Positions 34,058 through 43,404 of a DNA stretch of 64,000 bases are shown in pieces. The stretch comes from ZC4RG30 sp039917615 (lineage in GTDB: Bacteria > Pseudomonadota > Gammaproteobacteria > Steroidobacterales > Steroidobacteraceae), in contig JBDSJD010000035.1 of assembly GCA_039917615.1 (NCBI GenBank), positions 51,257 through 115,256 of the forward strand, in the 5' to 3' direction. The translations under genes were made by a program, and so were the position numbers. The notes under the pieces are model-generated. The model ran no database searches and was not told the DNA's origin. It worked only from the letters and a program-made list of their open reading frames with translations. Numbering within the stretch: the first letter of the stretch is position 1; the number at the start of each line of letters is the position of its first letter.

Positions 34058-36334
34058 CTAGTCGCCAAGCGCAAGGGCAATGAGTTCCCCGCCGCTGCCA
34101 GGAGCGCCGACCGCAACGACTACGTACTGCTTGCCACCCACGGCATAGGTCATGGGTACGCCGGTCTGACGCAGGCCCAGATCCGTCTCCCACACGATCG
34201 CGCCGCTGCGCTTGTCGTGTGCACGGAATTTCGTGCCACCTTCGCTGGCCACGAACATGCCCGCACCTTCGCCGGCGAACAGCAGCGACTTGGTAACCAG
34301 CAGCCCGGCTCGATCATCATGACCGGTGCGGGGAAGGTCGACGCCGCGCAGCTTTTCGTGATTGCGCACGTTGTCCGGTGTGTCGCCATTGGCCACCGTC
34401 CATAGTTTCTTGCCGGTGTTCAAATCCAATGCGACGATGGTGCCCCACGGCGGCCGCCCCAGCGGCAGGCCAAATGGACCGGTCATGCGGCTGCTGGCCG
34501 TCAGGATATAGTCCAGGTTCGAGCGCGGGGCACCGCTGCCCAGCCCCATCAGCGTGATGGCCGAGGTGGAAGACACAAAGAGCACGCCGGATTCCGGATC
34601 TGCCACAGCTCCCTGCCAGAGCGCGCCGCCCTGTGACCCCGGCCGCTGCAGCGTGCCGCTATTGGTCGGCGTGACAACCGACGGTGGGTTGAAGACCGGC
34701 CCCATGCGATAGCGCGCGGCGATTCTCTTCGCTTCTTCAAAGATCTCTGGCGTGAGGTTGTTCAGGCTGTCCTCGGTTACGCCCTGCCGCTCGAACGGTT
34801 CGGGCAATGTCGGTATGGGCTGGGTAGCCGAGGTGACTTCACCAGGAACGTCGCTCTGCGGCACGGGACGTTCGACGATTGGCCACACCGGCGTGCCTGT
34901 TACACGATCGAACACATAGGTGAAACCCTGCTTGGTTACCTGCGCCACCGCGGGAATGCGCTTGCCACCGACGTTGATGTCCAGCAGCACGGGTGGAGCT
35001 GGCGTGTCGTAGTCGAAGATATCGTGATGCACGAGCTGGAAGTGCCAGCGGCGCACACCCGTGCGCGCATCGATGCACACCAGACTGCTGGAGTAGAGAT
35101 TGTTGCCGACCCGATGGCCGCCATAAAAATCGCTGGTCGGCGCTTCGACCGGCAGGTAAACAAGGCCACGTTCGGGATCCGCGCTGATTGGTGCCCAGAC
35201 ACCAGTGTTGCCGGTATAGCTGCGCGCCTCGTCCGTCCAGGTGTTGGCACCTGGATCGCCCGCCGGGGCGATGGTGCGGAATATCCACAGGCGTTTGCCG
35301 CTGCGGGCGTCGAAGCCCATCACATGGCCGGTGGGCATTTCCTTTCGCCTGGGTGCGGCACCCGCGGCGAACGCCGAACCGACGATGACAACGCCACTGA
35401 CCACGATGGGAGGCGAGCTTGAACCAATTGGTGTGGTCATGGGATCCAGCGGCGGATCCGTGGCCAACTTCAGATCGACGATGCCCGCGTTTCCAAAACT
35501 CTCGACCGGGCGTCCGGTCTTTGCATCCAGCGCCACCAGCTGGTAGCCGGGTGTAATGGTGAATACCGTGTCGCGGCCGTTGTCACGCCACAGCGCCACG
35601 CCGCGACCAGGACCTTTGCGTGGCGCAATGTCGCCACGTTGCCCTTCGTCCAGGCGATGCATCCACAATGTCTCACCATTGCGCGCATCGATGGCGACCA
35701 CCGAGCGGGAAGCGCCGGCGGTCGTATAAAGCACGCCGCCAGCCATCAGCGGCGTCGCCTCATAGTTTGGCCAGATCGAGGCACCGAAGTTGTCGCTGCG
35801 CCACCGCCAGACCACCTTCAGACGCGAAACGTTGTTGCGATCTATCTGGTCCAGTGCAGAGTAGTTCAGGCTTCCTGCATCGCCGCGATGTTGCAACCAC
35901 TCGGTGTCCACCACCGCCTTCATGGATGGCGCTGCCACTGGTGCGGTGCTGGCGGCGATGCCATTGGTTGACAGCACCAAGGCAAGCAGCTGCATGTACT
36001 GCTCGCGCGGCAGGCCGCCGGGCTGGGTCACAGGCATGGTGCGGCGTGTCTGTTCGAACAACTCGGTGAACGGCTTGTCCTTCCACTTGTTCATGAAGGT
36101 CTGTCCGCGCAATGCCGGCCCTGCCTCGCCACCTTCGAGCGCGGCGCCGTGACAAAGCGCGCACTGTCGCGAGTAGATGGCGCGGCCGGCTTCTGCCTGG
36201 TTCGCCGAATAGCTCGCCGACTGCATCGTCTGTGCAGCAGTTACGGACGACAGTGCCAGCAGCGCAGCGCCTGCCAACCATGCATGCAGCAAGACTCTTT
36301 TGTGCAACATCACCAGATACCTCCTGCTACTCAT
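34058..36334 (-). CDS. Exported PQQ-dependent quinohemoprotein dehydrogenase (cytochrome c + beta-propeller)
   Basis: The 758-residue precursor has a signal peptide (LLHAWLAGAALLALSSVTAA), then a cytochrome c domain with CALCH at 58-62, and then a PQQ-enzyme eight-bladed propeller. Landmarks are DWLQHRGDAGSLNYSALDQI split at its start, LEVVWRWRSD-like LKVVWRWRSDNFG, and tryptophan-docking repeats such as NTGKKLWTVANG and KRSGAIVWETDLG. The closest named class is quinoprotein glucose/alcohol dehydrogenase of the periplasm. The heme-first order differs from classic quinohemoprotein alcohol dehydrogenases, which carry heme at the C-terminus. The ATG at 36334 overlaps the stop of the dioxygenase gene; a second ATG at 36310 with AGGAGG nine bases upstream is an equally good start. 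Confidence 0.9.
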   Translation of the reverse strand: MSSRRYLVMLHKRVLLHAWLAGAALLALSSVTAAQTMQSASYSANQAEAGRAIYSRQCALCHGAALEGGEAGPALRGQTFMNKWKDKPFTELFEQTRRTMPVTQPGGLPREQYMQLLALVLSTNGIAASTAPVAAPSMKAVVDTEWLQHRGDAGSLNYSALDQIDRNNVSRLKVVWRWRSDNFGASIWPNYEATPLMAGGVLYTTAGASRSVVAIDARNGETLWMHRLDEGQRGDIAPRKGPGRGVALWRDNGRDTVFTITPGYQLVALDAKTGRPVESFGNAGIVDLKLATDPPLDPMTTPIGSSSPPIVVSGVVIVGSAFAAGAAPRRKEMPTGHVMGFDARSGKRLWIFRTIAPAGDPGANTWTDEARSYTGNTGVWAPISADPERGLVYLPVEAPTSDFYGGHRVGNNLYSSSLVCIDARTGVRRWHFQLVHHDIFDYDTPAPPVLLDINVGGKRIPAVAQVTKQGFTYVFDRVTGTPVWPIVERPVPQSDVPGEVTSATQPIPTLPEPFERQGVTEDSLNNLTPEIFEEAKRIAARYRMGPVFNPPSVVTPTNSGTLQRPGSQGGALWQGAVADPESGVLFVSSTSAITLMGLGSGAPRSNLDYILTASSRMTGPFGLPLGRPPWGTIVALDLNTGKKLWTVANGDTPDNVRNHEKLRGVDLPRTGHDDRAGLLVTKSLLFAGEGAGMFVASEGGTKFRAHDKRSGAIVWETDLGLRQTGVPMTYAVGGKQYVVVAVGAPGSGGELIALALGD

Positions 36335-37191
36335 GCCTTTCTCAACCTGAAATCGAAGTTCACCGTGTAGTAAGGCCTGTCCATGCGCGTGCCCTCTGAC
36401 GCAACACCCGGTGGATGTTTCGCGAACGGAGTAACCAATGATTCCTTCACGCCGAAGACCGCATCGGAGTCGATGTATTCACTGCCGGCGGCGAACAAAT
36501 GCGTGGTGATGGCCTGATGACCAGGCGCCGAGACGATCATGTGGATGTGCCCCGGGCGCATGGGATGCCGCCCCATCCTGCGCAGCATGTCCCCCACCGG
36601 GCCATCCGTCGGCACTGGATAGCACTCGGGCTTGATGGACCAGAAACTGTACCGCCCTTGCGCATCGGTGCGGATGCGGCCGCGTGCCTTCATGCCGACG
36701 TCCCCCTCCATCTGCATGTCGTAATTGCCCTCGCCGTCGCCGGACCAGACATCGAGCAACGCGCCGGCGATGGGTATTCCCTCACTGCTCAGTACACGGC
36801 CAGAGTAGAACGTAGGCTCACCCTTCACATCGACAGCCAGATTCGCGCCAATAGGAAGCTCCGGCGCGCCCGCCCAGTAATACGGACCCTGCACGGTAGA
36901 ATCTGTCGCGCCGCCGGCGGCAGGATGATTCTGTGTGATTACGAGGATCGAAACGCCGAGCGTATCCGACAGCAGGATGAATTCCTGCCGCTTGTCGGTA
37001 CATGTCTTGCCCACATCGGTCAAAAACTGGATGGCGCCGAACCACTCGGCGTCGGTCAGCTTCACTTCGCGCACGAATCCATGCAGATGGGTAATCAGTG
37101 ACGTCATCACTTGCTTGAATCGCGCATCGCCACATTGATCCATGCGAGCCAGCACGGCCGCCGTAATGCTCTGCTCGTCGAATTCGCGCAT
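36331..37191 (-). CDS. Intradiol ring-cleavage dioxygenase (catechol/hydroxyquinol 1,2-dioxygenase type)
   Basis: The 286-residue enzyme has the helical N-terminal dimerisation domain (DQCGDARFKQVMTSLITHLH) and the intradiol barrel. By alignment with catechol 1,2-dioxygenase, the Fe(III) ligands are Tyr157 (GNYDMQ), Tyr191 (CYPVP), His215 and His217 (PGHIHMIV), with spacings of 34, 24 and 2. QGPYYWAGAPE is the usual entry to the active site. It cleaves a catechol-type ring between the hydroxyls to a muconate. The ATG at 37191 follows AGGGGG; an in-frame extension upstream is not credible. It overlaps the quinoprotein gene by ATGA, hinting that the two share a route for an aromatic alcohol or aldehyde. 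Confidence 0.9.
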   Translation of the reverse strand: MREFDEQSITAAVLARMDQCGDARFKQVMTSLITHLHGFVREVKLTDAEWFGAIQFLTDVGKTCTDKRQEFILLSDTLGVSILVITQNHPAAGGATDSTVQGPYYWAGAPELPIGANLAVDVKGEPTFYSGRVLSSEGIPIAGALLDVWSGDGEGNYDMQMEGDVGMKARGRIRTDAQGRYSFWSIKPECYPVPTDGPVGDMLRRMGRHPMRPGHIHMIVSAPGHQAITTHLFAAGSEYIDSDAVFGVKESLVTPFAKHPPGVASEGTRMDRPYYTVNFDFRLRKA

Positions 37192-37264
37192 GGCGCCCCC
37201 TACTGGATCCTGCCGGCACAATATCCCCGATACATGCCCTGAGTCGATGCCTGCTAGCACCGCA

Positions 37265-37885
37265 TTACCCTTTGAACCCCTTCGCCACCACATACACCTC
37301 GCGCGACTCCTTGCGGGAGGCCGCAGGCTTGCGGATGGTTACCTTGTCGAAGTGCCCGCGCAGTTCCTTCACATATTGGTCCGATCCGGATCCCTGAAAC
37401 ATCTTGGCAGCGAAGGTGGCGCCGGGCCTGAGGGTCTTGCGCACGGTGTCGAGCGCCAATTCCAGAAAGTTTATGGATGAGGCCTGATCGGCCGAGCTGA
37501 TCCCGGTGACGTTCGGCGCGATATCGGAAATGATGAGATCGAACCTGCCGCCTTCCAGCCAGTCGAGCAGCTGCTGCGCGACGGCGTCTTCGGTGAAATC
37601 ACCCTGGATGAAATCGACGTTCCTCAGCGCGTCCATGGGCAGGATGTCGGTGGCCAGCACCCGCCCCTTTTCACCCACGAGTTTGCCGGCGACCTGCGAC
37701 CAGCCGCCGGGCGCCGATCCCAGATCCAGGATGCGCATGCCCGGGCGGATCAGCTTGTCTTTTTCATTGAGCTCGATCAGCTTGTAGGCCGATCGTGAGC
37801 GGTAGCCATCCTTCTGCGCCTGCTTGACGAAGGGGTCGCTGAGATGTCGCGACATCCAGCTGGCGCTGCTTTTGGATCGGGCCAT
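37265..37885 (-). CDS. rlmE: 23S rRNA 2'-O-methyltransferase RlmE (FtsJ)
   Basis: The 206-residue protein matches RlmE along its full length. It methylates the ribose of U2552 in the A-loop of 23S rRNA late in 50S assembly. The catalytic tetrad is intact at Lys35 (SAYKL), Asp121 (LIISDIAPN), Lys161 (FAAKMFQG) and Glu196 (ESREVYVV), each three less than in the E. coli enzyme. The SAM motif is ILDLGSAPGGWSQVA. It has its own transcription unit, divergent from the FAD dehydrogenase across 75 bases. The usual neighbour ftsH is not present. Confidence 0.97.
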   Translation of the reverse strand: MARSKSSASWMSRHLSDPFVKQAQKDGYRSRSAYKLIELNEKDKLIRPGMRILDLGSAPGGWSQVAGKLVGEKGRVLATDILPMDALRNVDFIQGDFTEDAVAQQLLDWLEGGRFDLIISDIAPNVTGISSADQASSINFLELALDTVRKTLRPGATFAAKMFQGSGSDQYVKELRGHFDKVTIRKPAASRKESREVYVVAKGFKG

Positions 37886-37960
37886 TTTCTGAAGTGAACC
37901 AGGCGCTAGAATGGCCGCATTCTACCCCCTCTGCCGGTTTTACCGGCCAGGAAGCCGGCG

Positions 37961-39565
37961 GTGATCCGCATTACCGAATTGCCATTGCCGCTCGACTACG
38001 CGCCTGCGGCGCTACGTCAGGCCATCCTCACGCGCCTGGCAATCCCTGACATCGATCTGGTGGATTTCACGCTGTTCAAACGCAGTCACGACGCGCGCAA
38101 GAAGCACAGCGGTATCCGTTTCATCTGCATCGTCGATGTCACCGTGCGCGATGAAGCAGCCGTGTTGCGGCGCTGCGCACGGGACCGTCAGGTTGGCCCC
38201 GCCCCGGATACCTCCTATCACCCAGTTGGGCAGGCGCCGGCGCGGCTCAAGGAACGTCCACTGGTCGTGGGGTTTGGTCCATGCGGACTGTTTGCGGCCC
38301 TGCTGCTCGCACAGATGGGTTTCAAGCCCATCGTGCTAGAACGCGGCCGGGACGTGCGCCGCCGCACCCGCGACACCTGGGCGCTGTGGCAGCAGAACAC
38401 GCTGACGCCGGAGTCCAATGTGCAGTTTGGCGAGGGCGGCGCCGGCCTTTTTTCCGACGGCAAGCTCTACAGCCAGATCAAGGATCCCAAATTCTATGGC
38501 CGCAAAGTCATGCAGGAATTCGTACGTGCCGGTGCGCCACCGGAAATTCTCTTCGTCAGCAAGCCGCACATCGGCACCTTCCGCCTGACCGGTGTGGTGG
38601 CTGCGATGCGCGAAGAGATCATCTCTCTTGGCGGTGAAGTGCGCTTCGAGAGCAGGGTCGCGGATCTTTTGATCGGAAACGGCCAGGTCGAAGGTGTGGA
38701 ACTTGCCAGCGGCGAAACACTGCAAAGCCGCCACGTGGTGCTGGCTTTGGGACACAGCTCCCGCGACACGCTGCGCATGCTGGAACGGCGGCAGGTGTTC
38801 CTGGAAGCCAAACCCTTTGCGATCGGCTTTCGTATTGAGCACCCGCAGTCAATGATTGATGTTGCGCGCCTTGGCCGCTTTGCCGGCCGCCCTGAACTGG
38901 GAGCTGCCGACTACAAGCTCGTGCATCACGCCAGCAACGGTCGCTCGGTGTACAGCTTCTGCATGTGCCCCGGTGGCACGGTGGTCGCGGCCACCTCGGA
39001 ACCACAGCGCGTGGTGACCAACGGCATGAGCCAGTATTCGCGCAACGAGCGCAATGCCAATGCGGGCATCGTGGTTGCCATCAATCCCACGCCGGATTTT
39101 CCCGGCGGACCGCTCGCCGGAGTTGCGCTGCAGGAAGCGCTGGAGTCGACGGCCTATGTATTGGGTGGCAGTGACTACTGCGCCCCCGGTCAGCTGGTGG
39201 GTGATTTCCTGCATGGCGTAGCCTCCACACAGCTGGGCGAAGTCATTCCCTCGTACAAACCGGGCGTGCGTTTAGGCGATCTGTCGCAGGCGCTGCCAGA
39301 CTGCGCCATCGACGCCATCCGCGAGGCGCTGCCCGTATTCGGCAATCAGATCCACGGCTTCGACCGGAAAGACGCGGTACTCACGGGCGTGGAAAGCCGC
39401 ACCTCATCTCCCGTGCGCATTACCCGTGACGCGCAATCGCTGCAAAGCCTGAATGTGCGCGGGCTCTATCCCTGCGGCGAAGGCGCAGGCTACGCCGGTG
39501 GCATCCTTTCTGCGGGTGTCGATGGCATCAAGGCAGCAGAAGCGGTGGCGCGAAGCCTTTCATGA
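37961..39565 (+). CDS. FAD-dependent dehydrogenase, COG2509 type
   Basis: The 534-residue protein has an N-terminal 80-residue alpha/beta module (VIRITELPLPLDYAPAALRQ; LFKRSHDARKKHSG), then an FAD-binding Rossmann motif VVGFGPCGLFAALLLAQMG. The family segments FGEGGAGLFSDGKLYSQIKD, HIGTFRLTGVVAAMREE and the closing YPCGEGAGYAGGILSAGVDG follow. This conserved family of uncharacterised flavoproteins is widespread in bacteria and plants; the substrate is unknown. It starts with GTG after AGGAAG. The rRNA methyltransferase-like SpoU gene follows after 42 bases. It has no signal peptide, so it is cytoplasmic. Confidence 0.88.
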   Translation: MIRITELPLPLDYAPAALRQAILTRLAIPDIDLVDFTLFKRSHDARKKHSGIRFICIVDVTVRDEAAVLRRCARDRQVGPAPDTSYHPVGQAPARLKERPLVVGFGPCGLFAALLLAQMGFKPIVLERGRDVRRRTRDTWALWQQNTLTPESNVQFGEGGAGLFSDGKLYSQIKDPKFYGRKVMQEFVRAGAPPEILFVSKPHIGTFRLTGVVAAMREEIISLGGEVRFESRVADLLIGNGQVEGVELASGETLQSRHVVLALGHSSRDTLRMLERRQVFLEAKPFAIGFRIEHPQSMIDVARLGRFAGRPELGAADYKLVHHASNGRSVYSFCMCPGGTVVAATSEPQRVVTNGMSQYSRNERNANAGIVVAINPTPDFPGGPLAGVALQEALESTAYVLGGSDYCAPGQLVGDFLHGVASTQLGEVIPSYKPGVRLGDLSQALPDCAIDAIREALPVFGNQIHGFDRKDAVLTGVESRTSSPVRITRDAQSLQSLNVRGLYPCGEGAGYAGGILSAGVDGIKAAEAVARSLS

Positions 39566-39607
39566 ACAGCGGAGATTGAACATGCAGCGCCAGCCACGCC
39601 GGGTCTC

Positions 39608-40330
39608 ATGAAGTTCGAAGACATCAAGAAACTGCACCAGAAGAAGTTTCGCGAGGAACTCGGGTTCTTCCTGCTGGAAGGCGAGCACCTGGTGCAGGAG
39701 CTGCAGAAGGCTTCGATGCACGATGCACGCCTGCGCAGCAGCGAAATCTACTTCACACGCGAATATTCGAACTGGGCAAGCCCGCTAACGGCCCATGTGG
39801 TCAATTCACGCCACATGATGCAGATCAGCGAAACGCGCTCGCCGCAGGGTATCGCAGCGGTCGTGCCATTGCTGGCGGCGCCCGCGGCGCGACCCGGTGA
39901 ACGCGCCATTTATCTGCATGAGATACAGGACCCGGGCAATCTTGGCACCATCCTGCGAACGCTCGCCTGGTTCGGGAAATTCCGCTGCCTGCTCAGCCCG
40001 GACAGCGTGGACGTGCATAACGCCAAGGTGGTGCGCGCCAGCATGGGCGCGATCTTCCATGTGCCGGTGGAAATCGATGTGCCAATCGATGCGCTGCCGG
40101 CGCGATTCGGACGCATCGCGTGCCTCGACCTGCAGGGCCAGCCCATTGCGGCGCCGGCGTTTCGCAGCTTCGACTGCTACCTCTTCGGCAATGAAGCGCG
40201 GGGATTGCCGCGCGAGGTGCTCGCTGCGGTGAAGGCACAGGCTTTCACCATTGCGGGAACCGGCGCTATTGAGTCGCTGAACGTCGCCGCGACGGTGAAC
40301 ATCTGTCAGTACGAACTGAGCCGCACCTAG
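39608..40330 (+). CDS. SpoU/TrmH family RNA 2'-O-methyltransferase
   Basis: The 240-residue protein has a short N-terminal substrate-binding part (EELGFFLLEGEHLVQELQKA) and then a SPOUT knot domain with the three SpoU motifs: HEIQDPGNLGTILRTLAWFG, YLFGNEARGLPREVL, and IESLNVAATVNICQYE. These form the SAM knot and the dimer active site. It is shorter than RlmB (about 250 residues) and may act on 23S rRNA or tRNA; I cannot place it more precisely. Downstream lies a 230-base gap with an inverted repeat at about 40349-40372 but no clear terminator. Confidence 0.92.
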   Translation: MKFEDIKKLHQKKFREELGFFLLEGEHLVQELQKASMHDARLRSSEIYFTREYSNWASPLTAHVVNSRHMMQISETRSPQGIAAVVPLLAAPAARPGERAIYLHEIQDPGNLGTILRTLAWFGKFRCLLSPDSVDVHNAKVVRASMGAIFHVPVEIDVPIDALPARFGRIACLDLQGQPIAAPAFRSFDCYLFGNEARGLPREVLAAVKAQAFTIAGTGAIESLNVAATVNICQYELSRT

Positions 40331-40562
40331 GTTCGCTTGGTCTCTTGGTCGGACGACAGTCGTCTTCCGACGTGAGGAGCTCAGCGAACTCTTCGATCTC
40401 CGAAATCGGTCCGGCCCGTACATGCAAGCGGGTGGGGAGATGCGTGCGTGACAGTGCCGCAGACGGGTGGCGGTGCCGGCATGAAGCGAGAAGAATCTCC
40501 GCAGGTATCGCTTCTCAGATGGGGTAGCAGTATCTTTGCCCTCTAAACAGCAGGGGGCCATC

Positions 40563-41993
40563 ATGCAAGCAACAGCGCGCCGCGTTCTTGTTCTATCCGC
40601 CATGTTCCTTACGGCCGGCCAGATGGCCGCCGCACCTTCAGTGTTCCCCACCGGCCTGATAGTCGACGAACGGGGCGCAACCTGGGGCGGGTACACGGTG
40701 CTGTCGCGACTCCAGGCCCCATATGTCGTAGTCCTGGACATGAACGGCAAGATCGTCAAGCAGTGGGACGGTTTCAACACCTCCGCCGGCGGCCCAGCCC
40801 GGATCGTGCCAGGCGGAAACGTCATTGCAACATCGGGCGCAAACCCTGGACACCAGGAATCCACCTCTCTGGTTGCACAGGACTTCTCCGGCAAGGAACT
40901 CTGGCGTCTGGACCGCAACGTCACCATCACCCAGGCGGATGGCAAGCAGGTCAACTCCCTGCGCCAGCATCATGACTGGCAACGATCCGACTTTCCCTCG
41001 GGCTACTACTCACCGGCTTCTACACCCTCAGCCACCGCCGCGGCGCGGACGCTGTTTTTGACGCATGTCAACCGCGTAGTGCCAGCCATCGGACCGGGAG
41101 AGCTGGAAGACGACCGCCTCATCGAAATGGATGCCGATGGGAAAATCACCTGGGAGTGGCGTGCAGGCGACCACATCGATGAGTTCGGCTTCGACGCTGA
41201 CGCGCGCAAGGCGATTCGCATATCCGTAACCCCCGGTCAGCGTGGCGCTTCGGCTGGCGCCGCAGCTGCTGGCGAACCTGCAGCCGAAGCGCAGTCAGCC
41301 GGGCCTGCAGCAGGCGGCGCCCGTGCTGGTGGTCGGGGCGGTGCCGCGCGGACAGCCGCCCGCGGCATCGACTGGTTCCACACGAATTCAGCCACCTGGC
41401 TTGGTCCCAACAAATGGTTCGATGCCGGCGACAGGCGCTTCGCGCCAGACAATGTGATCATCAGCAGCCGCAACTCCGGTCTCCTCGTAATTATCGGGCG
41501 CGACGGAAAAATCGTGTGGCGCATGGGCCCGGACTTCCGCGCAACTCCGGAACTGCTGGCGATCGGCCAGATCAGCGGCCAGCATCACGCGCACCTGATC
41601 CCGAAGGGCCTGCCGGGCGAAAGCAACCTGCTCGTGTTCGATAACGGTGGCGCCAGCGGTTACGGCGCACCCACCCCCATGGCGCCGCAGGGCATGAACA
41701 TCTCGGCTCGCGCCACTTCGCGCGTGATGGAAATCGACCCCGTAACGATGAAGCGCGTGTGGATGTACAACGCGACCGGCTTCTACAGCACCAACATCAG
41801 CGGCGCGCAGCGCTTGCCGAACGGCAACACACTGATCACAGAAGGCGCAGGCGGCCGGGTATTCGAAGTGACCACAGCCGGCAAGATCGTCTGGGAGTAC
41901 CTCAACACGTTGGCGCCCAACGGGCGGCCTGGCACTATCTACCGCGCCTACCGTGTGCCCTACGGGTGGATTCCGCAGTTGCCGCAGCAATAA
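40563..41993 (+). CDS. Exported arylsulfotransferase (ASST)-like beta-propeller protein
   Basis: The precursor of about 476 residues has a signal peptide (RVLVLSAMFLTAGQMAAAPS) and a WD/propeller-like fold typical of arylsulfate sulfotransferases. Landmarks are GYTVLSRLQAPYVVVLDMNG, GKELWRLDRNVTITQADGKQ, SLRQHHDWQRSDFP with a candidate catalytic His pair, EMDADGKITWEWRAGDHIDE, HHAHLIPKGLPGESNLLVFD and VFEVTTAGKIVWEYLNT. An Ala/Gly-rich insert at about 230-260 interrupts the propeller. Such enzymes transfer sulfate from one aryl sulfate to another phenol in the periplasm. The ATG at 40563 follows AGGGGG; an ATG nine codons upstream is less likely. Confidence 0.82.
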   Translation: MQATARRVLVLSAMFLTAGQMAAAPSVFPTGLIVDERGATWGGYTVLSRLQAPYVVVLDMNGKIVKQWDGFNTSAGGPARIVPGGNVIATSGANPGHQESTSLVAQDFSGKELWRLDRNVTITQADGKQVNSLRQHHDWQRSDFPSGYYSPASTPSATAAARTLFLTHVNRVVPAIGPGELEDDRLIEMDADGKITWEWRAGDHIDEFGFDADARKAIRISVTPGQRGASAGAAAAGEPAAEAQSAGPAAGGARAGGRGGAARTAARGIDWFHTNSATWLGPNKWFDAGDRRFAPDNVIISSRNSGLLVIIGRDGKIVWRMGPDFRATPELLAIGQISGQHHAHLIPKGLPGESNLLVFDNGGASGYGAPTPMAPQGMNISARATSRVMEIDPVTMKRVWMYNATGFYSTNISGAQRLPNGNTLITEGAGGRVFEVTTAGKIVWEYLNTLAPNGRPGTIYRAYRVPYGWIPQLPQQ

Positions 41994-41997
41994 AGCG

Positions 41998-42108
41998 ATG
42001 GTGGACGCCGTGTTGAAGGTCCCGGAGCGCCAGGGTACGGCACCTGCCGCTCCGGCCGCTCCGTCAGTGCAAACAGCGCCACCTCCGATCCCGGGAGATG
42101 TGCGCTAA
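41998..42108 (+). CDS. Possible 36-residue Pro/Ala-rich peptide
   Basis: A reading frame begins four bases after the stop of the arylsulfotransferase-like gene and encodes a Pro/Ala-rich peptide (GTAPAAPAAPSVQTAPPPIP) with no signal or hydrophobic part. There is no ribosome site. It could be a frame-shifted tail of the upstream gene, since related proteins end with a longer C-terminus, or chance. I give it low weight. Confidence 0.2.
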   Translation: MVDAVLKVPERQGTAPAAPAAPSVQTAPPPIPGDVR

Positions 42109-42148
42109 CGAACAGTAGTAAAAGTGCTGACGGCGTAGATTCCGGGGG

Positions 42149-43396
42149 ATGAGCTTGAGTTCGCCCAGACAATCCGCCGCTATTCTGGCCATCGGAACAC
42201 TACTTTTCGCGTCGGCGGGCATTTCGGGTGATGCCGAAGCGCCGATGTTCACCGTCAATGGGTTTGGCACCTTCGGGGTGGTTCACTCGGACGTAGACAA
42301 CGCCGACTTCTCGATCAGTTCCGAACGCCCCACCGGCGCCGGTTATACGCGGGAGTCGAGCTTCAAGGTCGACAGTCTGATCGCCGTGCAGCTCAACGCT
42401 GCTTTCACGCCCAAGGCGTCAGCCGTATTGCAGGCGATGTCGGAGCAGAACTACGACGGCACCTTCCGGCCGCACCTGGAGTGGGCCAGCTTCAAGTACC
42501 AGTTCACGCCAGAGTTCAGTGTGCAGATCGGTCGTTCCACTCTGCCACTCTTTCAATTGTCCGACAGCCGCAAAGTAGGCCTGACGTTCCCGTGGGTTCG
42601 TGCGCCCGCCGATCTCTACCATCTCACTTCCGCGGCTTCTTTAGACGGAATCACCATCAACTATCGCATGCATCTAGGGCAATGGACCCATTCCCTGCAA
42701 CTGCTGGCTGGCCGCAATGACTTGAAGCTTCCTGACAGCGGGGGTTCCGCAAAAACCAGGAAACTGTGGATGGCCTCGAATACCGCCGAACTCGGATCAC
42801 TAACCGTACGCATCGTGGCAGCAGATTCCGAGGTCACCACGCCTACCGCCAATCAGCTGTGGGACGCGTTCAGGCAGTTCGGTCCGCAAGGCGTTGCGAT
42901 TGCGAACAGGTATGAGCTGAAGCAGAACCGCATTTCATACCTGGGTGTAGGCGCCAGCTATGACCCTGGTCAGTGGTTCGTCGCGACCGAGTGGGGTGGC
43001 CTCTTCAGTCATTCGATCGTCGGCAGGAGGATTGGGTGGTATGCAAGCGGTGGCTACCGGTTCGGCAGGCTTACCCCCTATCTGACGTTCTCGGGCGGCG
43101 ACGCGAACAATCTGAGCGATCCGGGTCTGGACGTGGCGACTCTGCCATCTTATCTGGTGGGGCCCGCAACCGGACTCAATGCAACCCTGAACTCGATTCT
43201 CAGCAGAAAACCCGTGGAACGCACGGTTTCAATAGGCACGCGCTGGGACGTGCGGCCAAACATCGCTTTCAAAATGCAGTTCGATCACACGAACATCGGC
43301 GCCGGGTCCAGCGGCGTATTGATCAACGTGCGGCCAGGCTTTGTACTGGGCGGGTCGTTCAATCTGGTCAGCGCCGCGATTCATTTCGTGTACTGA
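42149..43396 (+). CDS. Outer-membrane porin-like protein
   Basis: The 415-residue precursor has a signal peptide (SAAILAIGTLLFASAGIS) and a mature part starting FTVNGFGTFGVVHSDVD. A series of amphipathic strands (HLEWASFKYQFTPEFSVQIG, FVATEWGGLFSHSIVGRRIG, FKMQFDHTNIGAGSSG) fits a porin, and the protein ends with an aromatic residue (SAAIHFVY), as expected for barrel insertion. It sits eight bases upstream of a PstS-like protein. Porin plus a small PstS-like protein is a recurrent pair and often goes with a c-di-GMP sensor, which is absent here. Confidence 0.82.
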   Translation: MSLSSPRQSAAILAIGTLLFASAGISGDAEAPMFTVNGFGTFGVVHSDVDNADFSISSERPTGAGYTRESSFKVDSLIAVQLNAAFTPKASAVLQAMSEQNYDGTFRPHLEWASFKYQFTPEFSVQIGRSTLPLFQLSDSRKVGLTFPWVRAPADLYHLTSAASLDGITINYRMHLGQWTHSLQLLAGRNDLKLPDSGGSAKTRKLWMASNTAELGSLTVRIVAADSEVTTPTANQLWDAFRQFGPQGVAIANRYELKQNRISYLGVGASYDPGQWFVATEWGGLFSHSIVGRRIGWYASGGYRFGRLTPYLTFSGGDANNLSDPGLDVATLPSYLVGPATGLNATLNSILSRKPVERTVSIGTRWDVRPNIAFKMQFDHTNIGAGSSGVLINVRPGFVLGGSFNLVSAAIHFVY

Positions 43397-43404
43397 GGGA
43401 CATC

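Noticed and set aside
40331..40562. Possible RNA element or riboswitch between the SpoU and arylsulfotransferase genes
   Set aside because: An inverted repeat (GTCGGACGAC with its imperfect complement, about 40349-40372) and short GC-rich repeats are present, but there is no terminator-like T run or recognisable riboswitch motif. I see nothing I can name.
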